Source: Pedobacter hartonius (lineage in GTDB: Bacteria > Bacteroidota > Bacteroidia > Sphingobacteriales > Sphingobacteriaceae). From it: DNA of 64,000 nucleotides. Where the stretch lies: NCBI RefSeq assembly GCF_900107535.1, contig NZ_FNRA01000001.1, forward strand, positions 310,001 through 374,000. The letters run 5' to 3'. The translations under genes were made by a program, and so were the position numbers. This document shows, in pieces, positions 18,433 to 27,616 of this stretch. The notes beneath the pieces were generated by a model. It ran no database searches. It was not told the DNA's origin and worked only from the letters and a program-made list of their open reading frames with translations. Position 1 is the stretch's first letter; each line of letters starts with the position of its first letter.

Positions 18433-18847
18433 TATAGAAAGGCCTGTTAAGGTTATGCTTATTGATGACAATATTATTGATCTGAAGATTAACTCTAAAA
18501 TCATTCAGATATCTAAATTATTTGACGAGATTATTCAATGCCAGTCAGCCGAAGAAGCGATCAGTTATTTCACGATCCATTCCAAGGAGCTGGATAAGTT
18601 GCCAAACCTTATTCTTCTGGACATTCAAATGCCGGAGATGGACGGTTTCGAATTTCTGGATAGTTATAAGCTCCTGCCTGACGAATGGAGGACCAGATGC
18701 CAGGTTGTAATGCTTTCATCTACGCTGGATTTTGGAGATATTCGTAAAGCAGAAGCTAATCCTTATGTACTAAAATTATTAAAGAAGCCGCTCATTCCAA
18801 CAGAGCTGGCTGCTGTCTTCAGAGCAAACTTTACGATTACAGCGTAA
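18422..18847 (+). CDS. Single-domain response regulator (Rcp1-like)
   Basis: A 141-residue receiver with D-D-N-I-I, phosphoacceptor D67 in I-L-L-D-I-Q-M-P-E-M-D-G-F, V-M-L-S-S and L-L-K-K-P. There is no output domain. It starts inside the end of the REC-kinase gene (11-base overlap), so the kinase most likely phosphorylates it. It is of a different subtype from the three RpfG-like receivers nearby. Its stop overlaps the stop of the convergent aldolase gene by 11 bases. Confidence 0.92.
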   Translation: MLINIERPVKVMLIDDNIIDLKINSKIIQISKLFDEIIQCQSAEEAISYFTIHSKELDKLPNLILLDIQMPEMDGFEFLDSYKLLPDEWRTRCQVVMLSSTLDFGDIRKAEANPYVLKLLKKPLIPTELAAVFRANFTITA

Positions 18848-19862
18848 TATCGGTACTGATAAATTCCCCTTTTCCCGCCGCTTTGTTTGCTTTTCCCAAC
18901 TCCAGGAATGAAGCCTGTGCAGCTTTTACATTTTCATCTTTTCCTGCCCATATTTCAAGTGCAGGCTGATGTAAAGCCCGGGAGAAGGAATAGGTAACAG
19001 GCCATGGCAATTCAGTTTTATATTTCAGGTTCATGGCATTCAGGTTTGCAGAGGCAGACTCAGGGTCTTGTCCGCCGGAAAGAAAAGCAATGCCTGCAAC
19101 AGCTGCCGGAACGGCATTCAGCAAACATTCAACGGTGAGCGTGGCAACCTCATCAGCACTGGCTTTTTCTTTGACATCTTTACCCGGCAAAACCATATTG
19201 GGTTTTAAAATCAGTCCTCTCAATTCTACATTTAGCAGATGGAGCTGCTGAAATAATTCACGCAAGGCCCATTCGGTAACTTCAGCGCAACGTTCAATAC
19301 GATGTGCACCATCCATGATCACTTCAGGTTCAACTACAGGCACAATACCTGCCTGCTGACAAGCCGCAGCATAACGTGCCAGTGCATGTGCATTACTTGC
19401 GATGCAGGCTGCTGTAGGCAGCTGACCATCAATCTGGATCACCGCCCGCCATTTTGCAAAACGCAGCCCCAATTTACTATACGCGGCCAAACGTTCAACA
19501 AGGTCATCCAGGCCTTTTGTGACCTTTTCACCGGGAGACAAAGGAAGGTCTTCAACTCCTTCATCCAGTTTGATACCCGGGATAACTCCTGCTTTATTCA
19601 GCGCATCGAGAAATGGAATTCCTGAAAGGGTCTGCTGATGTACAGTTTCATCAAACAGGATGGCTCCGTTGATGTACTCACCTATTCCGGGAGTAGTGAT
19701 CAGCACCTCACGGTAAGCTCTGCGGTAACCCTCGGTCTGGGGAATACCAGCCGCCTCAAAACGTTTGTTGAGCGTGGCTATACTTTCGTCTATGGCCACT
19801 AAACCTTTATTGTCTGCTACCATGGCTTTTGCAGTCATGATCAGTTGATCTCTATTTTCCAT
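18837..19862 (-). CDS. Class I fructose-bisphosphate aldolase
   Basis: A 341-residue cytosolic enzyme that cleaves fructose-1,6-bisphosphate to dihydroxyacetone phosphate and glyceraldehyde-3-phosphate. The opening A-I-D-E-S-I-A-T-L-N-K-R, the lysine in F-A-K-W-R (K137) and the Schiff-base lysine in L-I-L-K-P-N-M-V (K220) are those of the metal-independent class I family. F-L-S-G-G-Q is the phosphate-binding loop. The length is normal. It appears to be a single gene, with no link to its signalling neighbours beyond the overlapping stop. Confidence 0.95.
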   Translation of the reverse strand: MENRDQLIMTAKAMVADNKGLVAIDESIATLNKRFEAAGIPQTEGYRRAYREVLITTPGIGEYINGAILFDETVHQQTLSGIPFLDALNKAGVIPGIKLDEGVEDLPLSPGEKVTKGLDDLVERLAAYSKLGLRFAKWRAVIQIDGQLPTAACIASNAHALARYAAACQQAGIVPVVEPEVIMDGAHRIERCAEVTEWALRELFQQLHLLNVELRGLILKPNMVLPGKDVKEKASADEVATLTVECLLNAVPAAVAGIAFLSGGQDPESASANLNAMNLKYKTELPWPVTYSFSRALHQPALEIWAGKDENVKAAQASFLELGKANKAAGKGEFISTDITL

Positions 19863-19965
19863 TTCAATTCATGATATATACAGAACTAACATTCCTGTAA
19901 AAAGAATTGTTCAGCGTAATCAATATCTATACACTGGTATGACTATCAAAAAAATTGAAAATAAA

Positions 19966-20445
19966 CTAAGATTTAACCAGCTGAAAGATCTTCGCAACAT
20001 CCTTCTCATCACTTGAGGTAAACTTCAGTTTTTTGTCGGCACCATACAGGAACATTGCAGGGTATTGTTTAGGATGAAAAGACATGATAAATACATGATC
20101 ACGGTCCTGCAGTACCTTCACATTTTTTTGTACAGCAAGTTGTTTTGCAAAGGTATTGGTAAAATAGTCTATAGAACGGTATTCATCCTGAGAAATCAGG
20201 TAAATGTTAACATTTGCCAATTCCCTGTAACGTTTATTGAATGCTGAAACTACTTTCTGGCAATGGCCACATGTGGCATCAAAGAAAAATACGAAGGCTT
20301 TTTTTCCGGTCGGGATGTTGTAGGTAGAAAACTGCGAATTATTCCTGTTGTAGAAGATTGCGTTAGGTACGGTAACGCCAAGATCCTGGGCTGCTGCACC
20401 AAAAGAAAGAGAGATCAACGTTAAGCAGATGAATATTAGTTTCAT
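19966..20445 (-). CDS. Exported thioredoxin-fold protein (TlpA/redoxin-like)
   Basis: A 159-residue protein with a signal peptide (1-19, ending G-A-A-A-Q). The thioredoxin-like core carries the redox motif A-T-C-G-H-C (C-G-H-C, about residues 58-63), followed by a helix K-V-V-S-A-F-N and the cis-proline region Q-Y-P-A-M-F. It should act as an extracytoplasmic thiol-disulfide protein or a peroxiredoxin relative. It follows the SusCD genes on the same strand, but a terminator separates them. Confidence 0.8.
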   Translation of the reverse strand: MKLIFICLTLISLSFGAAAQDLGVTVPNAIFYNRNNSQFSTYNIPTGKKAFVFFFDATCGHCQKVVSAFNKRYRELANVNIYLISQDEYRSIDYFTNTFAKQLAVQKNVKVLQDRDHVFIMSFHPKQYPAMFLYGADKKLKFTSSDEKDVAKIFQLVKS

Positions 20446-20523
20446 AGTGTTTTTTATTCAGATATTTTTTTCAAATATCGCTTTCGTCTATCAGTGTTAT
20501 GTCAGCCAAATTACAGTTTTGTG

Positions 20524-20559
20524 TAAAAAAATACAAAGGCTTCACCAGTTGGGAAGCCT
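20524..20559 (-). terminator. Terminator after the SusCD operon
   Basis: A 7-bp stem (20537-20543 with 20553-20559, AGGCTTC/GAAGCCT) has a 9-base loop. Seven A at 20525-20531 give a U-tract on the minus strand. It lies 21 bases after the SusD stop. Confidence 0.75.
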
Positions 20560-20580
20560 GTATTGTACAGGATATTAAAA

Positions 20581-21933
20581 TCAGTAACCGGGATTCTGCG
20601 CTACTTTGCCGCCTGAGTTGATCACTTCAGATTGAGGTATAGGGAAAAGATTACGGAATGTTTGTGTTAAACCCGTTGTATTGTAACGGCGCAGGTCGAA
20701 GAAACGCTGCCCTTCATGAGCAAGTTCCAGTCTGCGTTCCTTTCTGATGGCTGTTAACAGATCAGCCTGGCTGGCAGCTGCCGAAGCAACCAGTCCTGCC
20801 CGTAAACGGATCACGTTTAAGTCGGCCAGGGCTCCTGAAAAATCGTTCAGCATAGCCCTTGATTCCGCACGGGTTAAATATACTTCGGATAAACGCATCA
20901 TCATCACATTATCTACACCAGGGTTCACCTGTGAATATTTGAGTTGTTTTGATGCCGGAGTTGTGCTGAAGTTCACATTTTTTCTCAGGTCTCCGGTTTC
21001 GAATGCATCACGCAAATTAGTGGATGATGAGACCTCATTTCTTCCGCCCGAACCGGTTGGATAATAGTAGAAAGCCAAATTGTTGGCATCCGTTGCGTTA
21101 TATTGAAGTTCCCAAATGGATTCACTTGAGTTTTTACCGGTATAGATCGTACCATATGAAGCTCCGGGAACCAGTGCATAGGCTGGAGATGTACCCTCGA
21201 TTACTGTTGTTGCCAATGCTTCTGCTTCAATCCATTGTTGTCTGTATAACTGAACCCTTGCTTTCAAAGCAGCGGCCACATTTTTGTTTACTCTTCCGGT
21301 AGAAATCGTGTTGGGTAACTTTGCAATAGCATCATCCAGATCTGCCAGGATCTGGGTAAATACCTCAGCTTCTGAAGCTCTTGGAATCTTCGCATTTGCC
21401 GTTTCAGTTCCTATTGTTGGGACCAATCTTAAAGGAACTCCAAGACCATCAGTCTGATTGTAGCCAGCCGGCCCTCCGCCAAACATCCTGATCAGGTCAA
21501 AATAGGCCACTGCCCTGATGGTTTTGCACTCACCTATTGCACTGTCCTTCAGGAAGGCCGGGTCAGAAATAGCAGGCGCGGCCGCGATAATATTATTTGC
21601 CCTGTTGATCGTTCCGTAGATATGGTTCCAGATCGTATTGATATCGGTATTATCCGCCTGGATAGTTTTATTGAATACCTGGGACCAGGTAGGAAATGTA
21701 CCTGTCCAGGTTAAATTATCAGCATACAGATCAGGAAATATCAAATAACTCAACGTCATGTATCCGGTTTGCTGTAAGCCATCATACGCACCGATGATGC
21801 CAGCTTCTATTCCCTGTCTTGTAGTAAATGCGGTTCCCGCATCCAATGCTGCCTGAGGCTGCTGATCAAGTGTTTTTTTGCAGGAAGTCCCGAATAGTAA
21901 TACCGGTAGCAGTAGATATAGTAATTTCTTCAT
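20581..21933 (-). CDS. RagB/SusD family nutrient-uptake lipoprotein
   Basis: A 450-residue lipoprotein. The signal sequence ends in a lipobox at L-F-G-T-S-C (Cys 18). TPR-like helical repeats follow, including A-I-G-E-C-K-T-I-R-A-V-A-Y-F-D-L-I-R-M-F, and the C-terminus has the SusD signature R-K-E-R-R-L-E-L-A-H-E-G-Q-R-F-F-D-L-R-R. SusD proteins cap the SusC channel on the cell surface and help capture glycans or peptides. It is 9 bases downstream of its SusC. No glycoside hydrolase, sulfatase or sigma/anti-sigma pair adjoins, so the substrate cannot be inferred. Confidence 0.95.
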   Translation of the reverse strand: MKKLLYLLLPVLLFGTSCKKTLDQQPQAALDAGTAFTTRQGIEAGIIGAYDGLQQTGYMTLSYLIFPDLYADNLTWTGTFPTWSQVFNKTIQADNTDINTIWNHIYGTINRANNIIAAAPAISDPAFLKDSAIGECKTIRAVAYFDLIRMFGGGPAGYNQTDGLGVPLRLVPTIGTETANAKIPRASEAEVFTQILADLDDAIAKLPNTISTGRVNKNVAAALKARVQLYRQQWIEAEALATTVIEGTSPAYALVPGASYGTIYTGKNSSESIWELQYNATDANNLAFYYYPTGSGGRNEVSSSTNLRDAFETGDLRKNVNFSTTPASKQLKYSQVNPGVDNVMMMRLSEVYLTRAESRAMLNDFSGALADLNVIRLRAGLVASAAASQADLLTAIRKERRLELAHEGQRFFDLRRYNTTGLTQTFRNLFPIPQSEVINSGGKVAQNPGY

Positions 21934-21942
21934 TTTCTAAAA

Positions 21943-24900
21943 TTAAAATCCAATGTTTACACCAAAGGTGAAAGTCTTAGCCTGGGGAGCTGTTAAAAAG
22001 TCTGTACCTGCGGATGCCGGGGTACTGTTAAATGTACTTACCTCCGGATCAAAACCTTTATATTTTGTAACCGTGGCCAGGTTTTGCGCAGCAGCAAATA
22101 TTCTTAATTTCCTCACATGTAACTTAGTGGCCATATTATCAGGCAGGCTAAATCCAAGGCTCAGGTTTTTCATGCGGAGGTACGATCCGTTTTCAATAAA
22201 CCTGTCTGAAACACGGTTGTTTGTATTAGGATCGCCCAATACTGCTCTTGGCATCTCAGTATCCGTATGTGTTGGTGTCCAGCGATCTAAAGTTGTAGCA
22301 AATTGTCCGTAGATCGCATTCATCCCTTCAGCAAATGAACGGGCCCAGTTCAGTACTTTGTTGCCATAGCTGAACTGCCATAACATTGAGAGATCAAACA
22401 TTTTGTATTTGAAACTATTGCTGAGACCACCCACAAACTTCGGTTGTGCCGATCCAAGTATTGTCTGATCTTCAGAAGTGATGACACCGTCACCATTCAA
22501 ATCTTCGAACCTGATATCGCCCGGGGCAGTTGCCTGCACCTGGTAAAGCGCAGTGGCATTCCCTGTCTTCGTTCTGGCCACAGTATTCAACTGATCGATC
22601 TCAGCCTGATTCTGGAATATCCCGGAAACCTTATACCCGCGGAAAGCTCCGATAGGATCACCAACCTGCACCCAGCTGCCAAATCCTGATGCATAGGGCG
22701 CGTTGTTATTGGCAAGCGACAATATTTTATTTCTGTTGAATGAGATATTAAAATTGGTTGTCCAGCTAAAATCGGTGCTTTTAATATTGATAGTTTGCAG
22801 GTCCAGTTCCAGTCCCTTGTTATACATCGAGCCCGCATTGGTAGTATAGGTTGTAAAGCCTGTTGAACCGGCCAGTGGCAGAGGCGCCAACAGATCATTG
22901 GTTTTTCTGTAATATACATCAGCACTCAGAGTGATCCTGTCTTTCAGGAAACCAAAATCAACGGCAATGTCTGTTGACGTGGTTTTTTCCCATGTCAGGT
23001 TCGGGTCTCCCAGCTGAGATGGATAAAGGCCGGCGACTCCCGCATAAGAAATTCCCTGGCCCGCAGTTGTATTATATGCGCTTATTAATGTTCTTGAGGC
23101 AAAATCATTAACGAAATTATTACCTGTTTTACCCCAGCTGCTGCGCAATTTCAAAGTTGATACCCAGCTGATGTTTTTCATAAAGGCTTCATCGCTGATC
23201 AACCATGCACCGGAAATGGCAGGAAAATATCCGTAACGGTGTCCGTCAGCAAATCTTGAAGAACCATCACTACGTAAGGTTGCAGAGAAAATATAACGAT
23301 TTTTGTAGCTGTAGTTCGCTCTTCCAAAGAAGCTTACCAGTGTTGAGCTCGAACCTGCAGATGAGGCATCAGTTTTTACGGCAGCAGCAGATAACCTCCT
23401 GATATCATTACCCGGAAAATTTGTACCGGACGCAAATAACGTTTCGTTGTTATCCTTCTGCCAGGACTGCCCGCCAAGGATACTAAACGAGTGATCGCCA
23501 TAACTTTTATTGAAGGTCAATATATTTTCATTTAATAAATTAAGATCAGAATAATATGCTTCAATTCCTGAACCATTGGTTGGTGCGGCGCCTGCATTTA
23601 AAGTAGACGGAACAAATCTGCGCTCATGATAGATTTGATCATCAGCAGCAAAATTTGTTTTAAACGTCAGCGAAGGTAACAGCTTGTATTCACCGTAAAT
23701 ATTAGACAATAAACGTTCTGCAGTAGTCAAATTCAGGGGCTCTTTGTAAGCAGCAATAGGATTTTCAACGGAACTGTAAACATCACGTCCATAGGTACCA
23801 TCTGCATTGTACGCATTGATGGCAGGACTGAGCAGTATCGCGGAGCTCAGTACTCCATAGATGTTATTGTCATTATTGATACGGCTTGAGGTGCTGCGGT
23901 TAAAACTGGTGCTTGTACCAATCTTAAACTTATCGTTAATCGTGTGGTCCAGGTTTAGGCGCATATTGAAACGGTTATAATCAGACCCTTTTAATATACC
24001 ATCCTGATCAAAGTAACCACTCGTGATATTGAACCTGGTTTTCTCAGTTCCACCATTAATTGATAAGTTATAATTACTGATCGGGGCGTTGCGGAATACC
24101 TGGTCCTGCCAGTTGGTAGTAGGATAAGTACCTGGATCGTTAGCCAGCAAAGGTCTGTTCAGCGCAGCCGAAATATAAGAAGCTACGGTAGGATAAGCAG
24201 GTGTGCCAATCGATGCTGCATAACGGTTTTGAACGGCATCCTGATACAACTGCACGTACTGGGGACCCGTTAACGCATCAATTCTTGCGGTGGCTTTTTG
24301 AATACCTGTGTAATAATCCAGGTCAATACTGGTTTTGCCGGACTTTCCTCTCCTGGTAGTTACAATCACTACGCCGTTTGAGGCACGTGACCCATAGATC
24401 GCAGCAGCAGCAGCGTCTTTTAATACGTCGATCGATTCGATGTCATTAGGATTGATGTCGTTCAGCGCATTCGTCTGGCCGTTACCAAAACCAATTTGTG
24501 AATTACTGCCCGTCTGGATAGGCGTTCCATCAATCACGTACAGGGGCTGTGAATCGGCATTAATTGTTGATACTCCACGGACCCGCACTGTAACAGCACC
24601 GCCAGGAGTCCCTGAGGCCGATGTCACCTGGACACCCGCTACCAGCCCCTGTAATGCCTGATCCAGGCCAGTTACAGGACGGCCCTGGATTTCAGCAGCT
24701 TTTACCCTGGAGATTGCCCCGGTTATAGTTCTTTTCGACTCGCTACCATAGCCAATTACAACAACATCGTTCAGTTGTTTCTGATCAGAGACCAGCTTTA
24801 CGTTATACGTACTGTTACTGCCAATAGTGATAGTCTGCGGCAAATACCCGATGAACGAGAATACAATTGTATATTGTCTGCCCAGAAGATTTAAGGTAAA

Positions 24901-25080
24901 AGATCCGTCAGAATCTGTCTGAACTCCATTTCTTGAACCGGAAACTTTGACTGATACGCCCGGAAGCGGCATACCATTATCCGAGGAGGTTACCCTGCCC
25001 CCGATCTTCTTGTTTTGTGCAAAAACACCACCGGGTGTACATAGGCTCAGCGCAAGAAAAATTAGTAAAATTTTCTTCAT
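21943..25080 (-). CDS. SusC/RagA family TonB-linked outer-membrane transporter
   Basis: A 1,045-residue receptor. I place the start at the ATG at 25080, where a signal peptide begins (M-K-K-I-L-L-I-F-L-A-L). The open frame extends 45 codons upstream but looks non-coding. Domains in order are a CarboxypepD-like domain (I-G-G-R-V-T to about 105), a plug with the SusC phrases V-V-V-I-G-Y-G and D-A-A-A-A-A-I-Y-G-S-R-A-S-N-G-V, and a long beta-barrel ending T-F-G-V-N-I-G-F. It imports oligomers with energy from TonB/ExbBD. SusD follows 9 bases later. Confidence 0.96.
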   Translation of the reverse strand: MKKILLIFLALSLCTPGGVFAQNKKIGGRVTSSDNGMPLPGVSVKVSGSRNGVQTDSDGSFTLNLLGRQYTIVFSFIGYLPQTITIGSNSTYNVKLVSDQKQLNDVVVIGYGSESKRTITGAISRVKAAEIQGRPVTGLDQALQGLVAGVQVTSASGTPGGAVTVRVRGVSTINADSQPLYVIDGTPIQTGSNSQIGFGNGQTNALNDINPNDIESIDVLKDAAAAAIYGSRASNGVVIVTTRRGKSGKTSIDLDYYTGIQKATARIDALTGPQYVQLYQDAVQNRYAASIGTPAYPTVASYISAALNRPLLANDPGTYPTTNWQDQVFRNAPISNYNLSINGGTEKTRFNITSGYFDQDGILKGSDYNRFNMRLNLDHTINDKFKIGTSTSFNRSTSSRINNDNNIYGVLSSAILLSPAINAYNADGTYGRDVYSSVENPIAAYKEPLNLTTAERLLSNIYGEYKLLPSLTFKTNFAADDQIYHERRFVPSTLNAGAAPTNGSGIEAYYSDLNLLNENILTFNKSYGDHSFSILGGQSWQKDNNETLFASGTNFPGNDIRRLSAAAVKTDASSAGSSSTLVSFFGRANYSYKNRYIFSATLRSDGSSRFADGHRYGYFPAISGAWLISDEAFMKNISWVSTLKLRSSWGKTGNNFVNDFASRTLISAYNTTAGQGISYAGVAGLYPSQLGDPNLTWEKTTSTDIAVDFGFLKDRITLSADVYYRKTNDLLAPLPLAGSTGFTTYTTNAGSMYNKGLELDLQTINIKSTDFSWTTNFNISFNRNKILSLANNNAPYASGFGSWVQVGDPIGAFRGYKVSGIFQNQAEIDQLNTVARTKTGNATALYQVQATAPGDIRFEDLNGDGVITSEDQTILGSAQPKFVGGLSNSFKYKMFDLSMLWQFSYGNKVLNWARSFAEGMNAIYGQFATTLDRWTPTHTDTEMPRAVLGDPNTNNRVSDRFIENGSYLRMKNLSLGFSLPDNMATKLHVRKLRIFAAAQNLATVTKYKGFDPEVSTFNSTPASAGTDFLTAPQAKTFTFGVNIGF

Positions 25081-25448
25081 TCGTGACTGAATTAGGTGAG
25101 TTAAATCATTAAGGATCGATATATATCTGTTGGCATTCGTATCAATTTTTTGGCATAGCCAGAAGATGATAGAGTACAAATAATATAAATCACTCAATAA
25201 ATGGCAAAAACACATAATTAAACGTAAATACAGGCGTACACCACTATTTATAATCTACAAAACTGGCATTATAAAAAATTTTATTCTTAGAAATAGTCAA
25301 GGCTCAATCCATACAATTTAATAATTCCATAGAATTCGTCTCAAAATTATTATATGAATGCAAAATAAATGTGACATATGTCTCAACATGATTTATATAT
25401 CCCATAAATTCTTAGATAACGGTCAGAAGCGCTGTTTATTTTAATACA
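25081..25448. other. SusC leader region
   Basis: 368 AT-rich bases upstream of the SusC gene, ending at a receptor remnant. No gene or strong hairpin was seen. The SusCD promoter should lie here on the minus strand. Confidence 0.45.
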
Positions 25449-25640
25449 TCATTTCCCTATTCGCTGCCGCTCGTCTCTTGCGCCGGTATCTGACCTTCTC
25501 GGATCTTTAGGTCCAGCCGAACCAAAGGTTTTGGAATAAGAAAGCCTGATTACGGGGAACTTGCTCGTTTCACCTTGATATTTGAGACTGGCCCTGGTAT
25601 CAAATGCATCCCGGGTAAGCGTTCCAATGTAACTGTAATA
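25449..25640 (-). pseudogene. C-terminal relic of a TonB-dependent/outer-membrane beta-barrel receptor
   Basis: About 63 codons on the minus strand read G-T-L-T-R-D-A-F-D-T-R-A-S, then P-V-I-R-L-S-Y-S-K-T-F-G, and finish R-R-S-D-T-G-A-R-D-E-R-Q-R-I-G-K. A final barrel strand followed by a basic (R-R-x-T-G-x-x-x-E-Q-x-R) tail is typical of the outer-membrane beta-barrel family PF14905 in Bacteroidota. Upstream of about 25640 the frame runs antisense into a kinase relic and loses any resemblance. The 5' part of the gene is gone. The junction of the two relics marks a deletion point. Confidence 0.6.
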
Positions 25641-25641
25641 G

Positions 25642-26337
25642 GTTAACGAGCTGAAGCTCACAAGCAACTGGCTGCAAACCGAAAGAAGACAGCAAGTGCT
25701 GGAAAAAGAGAAACTGGAAACAGAACTGAAGTTCCTGAAATACCAGTTTAACCCACATTTTCTGTTCAACAGTATCAACTCCATTTTTTTCCTGATCCAC
25801 AAAAATCCAGACATGGCATCCGCCTCACTGGCCAAATTCTCTGAGTTGCTGCGCCATCAGCTTTATGAATGTAATGATCAGCAGATCCCTCTCCGTAAGG
25901 AGCTTTCCTACCTGGTAAATTTTATTGAACTGGAAAAGCTGAGGCACCATACGCTTGTTAAAACTGACATCAGCCTGCAGGAGCAATATGCCGATCAGCT
26001 GGGCATCGCTTCTTTTATATTGATGACGTTTGTCGAAAATGCATTTAAACACGTATCGGTACATACGGGCAAGGCCAGCTGGATCACTATCAAACTGGAA
26101 CAGGAATAGCAGCAATTGACCCTTTTTATTGCTAACAGTACTTCCGGACATACAGCCAATGAGGTGCTCAACTACGGTGGCATCGGCTTAAACAATGTAA
26201 AAAGAAGGCTCGACCTGATCTATCCGTCGGCTTATGAGCTAAATATCCATAGGAGCACTGCTCTTTTTGAAGTAAAACTCAGCCTCAGCCTTTCCATACT
26301 TCAGTATTCACCATTAATACAAATGGCCTCCATATGA
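25642..26337 (+). pseudogene. Broken LytS-like sensor histidine kinase
   Basis: A relic of a His_kinase family sensor. It starts abruptly in the linker helix (E-L-K-L-T-S-N-W-L-Q-T-E-R-R), with no membrane part, after a stop codon at 25639-25641. The core K-Y-Q-F-N-P-H-F-L-F-N-S-I-N-S and the ATPase N-box F-V-E-N-A-F-K-H are intact. An in-frame TAG at 26107-26109 interrupts the ATPase domain, after which the same frame continues L-F-I-A-N-S-T and G-G-I-G-L-N-N-V-K-R-R-L. So it has both a 5' deletion and a nonsense mutation. Its stop overlaps the start of a truncated regulator gene (ATGA). Confidence 0.85.
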
Positions 26338-26400
26338 ATAATGATAACATGCTCTGTTGTGTAATTGTTGACGATGAGCCTTTAGCCCGGGAAGGGCTGA
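26334..26400 (+). pseudogene. Truncated LytTR-type response regulator (5' end only)
   Basis: From the ATG at 26334 the frame reads M-N-N-D-N-M-L-C-C-V-I-V-D-D-E-P-L-A-R-E-G-L, the start of a receiver domain partnered with the kinase relic through an ATGA overlap. After about 22 codons the match stops and the sequence becomes the 3' end of the convergent lectin-like gene. The remaining 220 or so codons have been deleted. Confidence 0.8.
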
Positions 26401-26405
26401 GCCAT

Positions 26406-27503
26406 TCAAGGTTCAGTAGCACCGGATGTATCATCCAGCTTCGCCATGAGGCCCCAGCCTCCAATATCTTCTGACACAGCAATCCATACTTCATTGCTTC
26501 CTTTTTTTAATGGAAGGTAAACCGCGTCATACAACCCGATCGTACCTAAAAAACGATAGTCGCGGGATAGAAAATCATCTTCAGCACTATAGATGAGCTG
26601 TTGATTAAAAAAGACTTTCATACGGTCAGAAAAACCTAAACTCAGCCGTTTGAGCTGCGCTTTATCTGAATGGATTTCCAATTTGGCGATCACCGTATTC
26701 TTACCCGCCACAGCACCTGCCAGCTGCGACAGATCAGCAATACCGCGCTCATCGGCCTGAAGATTTTTCCAGGAAAGCCCTGAGAAATCACTTGTATTCA
26801 AATGGTATTTACCGCTGATCCGTTTCTCATCGAACGGTGATGAGATCAGCCAGCTGGTGATCATACCTTTTGCTAACCCGGCAACAGGTGGCGCCACAGT
26901 GCGGAACTGTACGTTATCCGTCTTTTGATAAGAGAAGTTCGCATACCAGGCCGCCACAGGATCTTCATTCAGCAGGCCTATAGCTCCGGCAGATGGAGTT
27001 CTCTTAAGGGAACTGATAAACAATGCAGGCTCCTGCTCCCCGTCAATGTAAACTTCGGCCTGATTTCCCTTAACCAGCATCTGGATATGGATCCATCGGC
27101 GGACCGGTAAAACGCGGGCCTGGTTAAATCCCTGGCCATAATACAGCTGCCAGCCTCCTGAGCCATTGAATTCAGGATAATACTGCATCGCATCAGGATT
27201 GCCGCTTTGGTGCGGACGAACATAATATACTTCTCCGTTTGCCGCATCCTTCATACGGAACCCGATCCCGGGGAAGTACCTCGAAGCACTAAGGGCAATA
27301 TCAAAGTCAATCGTTCCATTCAGGAAGGAAGTATCCTTTAACAACATCGTACCGTTATTTAACCTGATACAATTTTTACCGGCCAGCGTATCCCGGATAG
27401 CCTCCCTGGCGTTGATCAGCCAGTGCTGGTCATCAAATGGAACCAAGGTCTGGGCGTGGAGATTCAGAGCAAATCCAAACATCAGGAATAGAAAAAATTT
27501 CAT
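26406..27503 (-). CDS. Secreted concanavalin A/LamG-like protein
   Basis: A 365-residue exported protein. The ATG at 27503 starts a clean signal peptide (M-K-F-F-L-F-L-M-F-G-F-A, ending H-A-Q); a GTG lies two codons earlier. The first 190 residues look like a laminin-G/DUF1080-type jelly roll (G-T-I-D-F-D-I-A-L, G-I-G-F-R-M-K-D, W-I-H-I-Q-M-L-V-K-G and A-E-V-Y-I-D-G). The C-terminal part is an uncharacterised beta domain. It is divergent from a membrane regulator gene whose outer domain also ends in a LamG-like unit, so the two may work together. I cannot name a ligand. Confidence 0.7.
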   Translation of the reverse strand: MKFFLFLMFGFALNLHAQTLVPFDDQHWLINAREAIRDTLAGKNCIRLNNGTMLLKDTSFLNGTIDFDIALSASRYFPGIGFRMKDAANGEVYYVRPHQSGNPDAMQYYPEFNGSGGWQLYYGQGFNQARVLPVRRWIHIQMLVKGNQAEVYIDGEQEPALFISSLKRTPSAGAIGLLNEDPVAAWYANFSYQKTDNVQFRTVAPPVAGLAKGMITSWLISSPFDEKRISGKYHLNTSDFSGLSWKNLQADERGIADLSQLAGAVAGKNTVIAKLEIHSDKAQLKRLSLGFSDRMKVFFNQQLIYSAEDDFLSRDYRFLGTIGLYDAVYLPLKKGSNEVWIAVSEDIGGWGLMAKLDDTSGATEP

Positions 27504-27616
27504 AGCCACGATTTTTTAAATAAATAGATCATTTGAACAAATTTGTTTCTTTTCTTTACATCTGCACAAGTTCAATTTGGTTCAAGTGTGTTCAATTCGC
27601 AACAAACTTCTATTTT

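Noticed and set aside
20581..25080. The SusCD pair as part of a polysaccharide utilisation locus
   Set aside because: No glycoside hydrolase, lyase or sigma/anti-sigma genes adjoin; the broken sulfatase is 16 kb away.
21943..25215. Longer start for the SusC gene at 25215
   Set aside because: The extra 45 residues precede a perfect signal peptide and have non-coding composition; the ATG at 25080 is the natural start.
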